64,000 nt of DNA from a bacterium (GTDB lineage Bacteria > UBA8248). The notes beneath the pieces were generated by a model, which was given only the letters and a program-made list of their open reading frames with translations, was not told the DNA's origin and did not search any database. Both the position numbers and the translations under genes were made by a program. The DNA lies in NCBI GenBank assembly GCA_022828125.1, contig JAJEJD010000020.1, positions 186,001 to 250,000 on the forward strand, given 5' to 3'. Numbering within the stretch: the stretch's first letter is position 1; every line of letters begins with the position of its first letter. Of the stretch, positions 63,098-64,000 are shown in pieces.

Positions 63098-64000
63098 TCA
63101 ATACGGTTTCAACTCCGTTCCAGAAATTGCTTTCCCCAAAAGAATTCTTGATGCCTCATGCGCAGTTTTTTTGAATTCATTCTCTGCTGCCAACCTCTCT
63201 CCTTTTTCCTGCAAACATCGCGCCTCGATCAAATGCAGTGCCAGACGCACCCAAGAATCCTGCCCTTCTATCGACACGGCCATAGCAGATGCCTGTTCTA
63301 GGCTTTTATTGACTTTCTCGATTTGACCTGCTTCGAGCATCAACGCTGCGTGAAGCACGTGATGATGGATATCATTCTCTCTGCGCTTGCCCGCAGAGTG
63401 AACATTTGCGGCAGCTTTTTTTATCGCATTATGTGACTCCAAAGGCCCGACTGACAACGCTAACCGTTGCAAAAACTCCAAACCACCCAAAGCCTGATAG
63501 CCATTTTCCCAAGTACGTAGAGCTCGCCTCTCACGACCTGCCGCTAACTGCGCATCACCCAATAAAAGATATGCTTTTTTTTCTTTGGCCAGATGACGCA
63601 GAGCTTGTTCTAACAATGGAATGGCGGCCTCTGTATCTGAGTTATTGAATTTCGTCTCACCTATCGCAAGATACACGCGGCCAGCGATTTGGTTATCTTC
63701 TTGTCGATCTAAATCCGAAACACTCAATTGCGATAGTTTCTCGCAAATTTCGACAGCAGCTTCGAGACGACCATTTTCCAGATACATATCCCGGAGTTTT
63801 CGTAACACTGAGGGGCTCACACCTCTCCCTCTACTGTTTTGCGCAAGCAACTCAAGAGCTTTTTTCGCCTGACCGGAATGATCGAGAGTCTCAGACAATC
63901 GGATAATGGAATCAGGCGAGTTGTTCGTAACAGCACGAAGGCGCTCATTCCATTGAATAGCGTCATTGGGGTTGCCGGAATCTATCGCCAAATCCGCTGC
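63098..64000 (-). CDS. TPR-repeat protein, N-terminal part beyond window
   Basis: About 300 residues present, reading frame open to the right edge, so the 5' part is missing. Helical repeats fit TPR: AIQWNERLRAVTNNSPDSIIRLSETLDHSGQAKKALELL, VYLAIGETKFNNSDTEAAIPLLEQALRHL, AYLLLGDAQLAAGRERRALRTWENGYQALG. No membrane segment in the visible part. Clearly lower GC than the left part of the window. The 148-bp gap to rpiB shows nothing recognisable. Role unknown. Confidence 0.75.
   Translation of the reverse strand, partial: AADLAIDSGNPNDAIQWNERLRAVTNNSPDSIIRLSETLDHSGQAKKALELLAQNSRGRGVSPSVLRKLRDMYLENGRLEAAVEICEKLSQLSVSDLDRQEDNQIAGRVYLAIGETKFNNSDTEAAIPLLEQALRHLAKEKKAYLLLGDAQLAAGRERRALRTWENGYQALGGLEFLQRLALSVGPLESHNAIKKAAANVHSAGKRRENDIHHHVLHAALMLEAGQIEKVNKSLEQASAMAVSIEGQDSWVRLALHLIEARCLQEKGERLAAENEFKKTAHEASRILLGKAISGTELKPY

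Overview
The window looks like chromosomal DNA from a Gram-negative, outer-membrane-bearing bacterium with mostly GC-rich coding. The envelope is shown by lipoproteins with lipoboxes, an autotransporter-type beta-barrel protein, a LolB-like lipoprotein and an LpoA-like protein. Housekeeping gene order (rpsF-ssb-rpsR-rplI-dnaB-alr; ispE-prs-rplY-pth; aroQ-pepP-efp; pilM-aroB; rpiB-nrdR), a pyrophosphate-driven ion pump and many dispersed palindromes suggest a 'delta-proteobacteria-like' lineage (Nitrospinota, Tectomicrobia or SAR324 type). That placement is inference only; no marker in the window fixes the taxon. No rRNA, tRNA, CRISPR array or intact transposase gene was recognised.

Layout. 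1-13.5 kb: one long minus-strand run of core genes (plsC, a DciA-like gene, two lipoproteins, ispE, prs, rplY, pth, hppA, rpsF, ssb, rpsR, rplI, dnaB, alr running off the left edge). 13.7-17.7 kb: a plus-strand operon for sugar nucleotide and lipid-carrier supply (phosphomannomutase, VTT membrane protein, manC, uppP). 17.7-26.5 kb: catabolic genes (NIPSNAP, MFS, acyl-CoA synthetase, and a complete livKHMGF branched-chain amino acid-type ABC transporter with a terminator between livK and livH). 26.7-37.4 kb: efp, pepP, aroQ, aroB, pilM, site-2 protease, LpoA-like lipoprotein, SDR, dus, tsaD. 38-39.4 kb: a RES/Xre-type toxin-antitoxin pair with a clear promoter. 39.6-46.6 kb: an accessory surface locus with a 1353-residue SwmB-repeat autotransporter between two paralogous HEE-motif beta-barrel lipoproteins. 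46.8-50.7 kb: a tandem duplication of a KefB-type antiporter with C-terminal CBS domains. 51.1-52.4 kb: ctpA. 52.8-64 kb: transketolase, TPR proteins, RidA, SDR, a beta-propeller protein, enolase, CaiB-type CoA-transferase, nrdR and rpiB, all visibly less GC-rich.

Three classes of palindromic repeat fill many intergenic spaces between about 29 and 51 kb: (i) elements with GTTGTTGAAAAA-type ends, often carrying C7/G7-rich inverted arms; (ii) palindromes framed by GTAGGGGC...GCCCCTAC with variable, self-complementary cores; (iii) REP-like units of the form CTCATCCTGAGTAG...CGTATCGAAGG. None was seen beyond 52.8 kb. At that boundary lie a perfect 16-bp palindrome containing the 14-bp core of a chromosomal parS site (52777-52792) and, about 140 bp away, helically phased CGATAAAT octamers.

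Most promising for novelty: the autotransporter/lipoprotein surface locus; the variable-core palindromes; and the parS/composition boundary.
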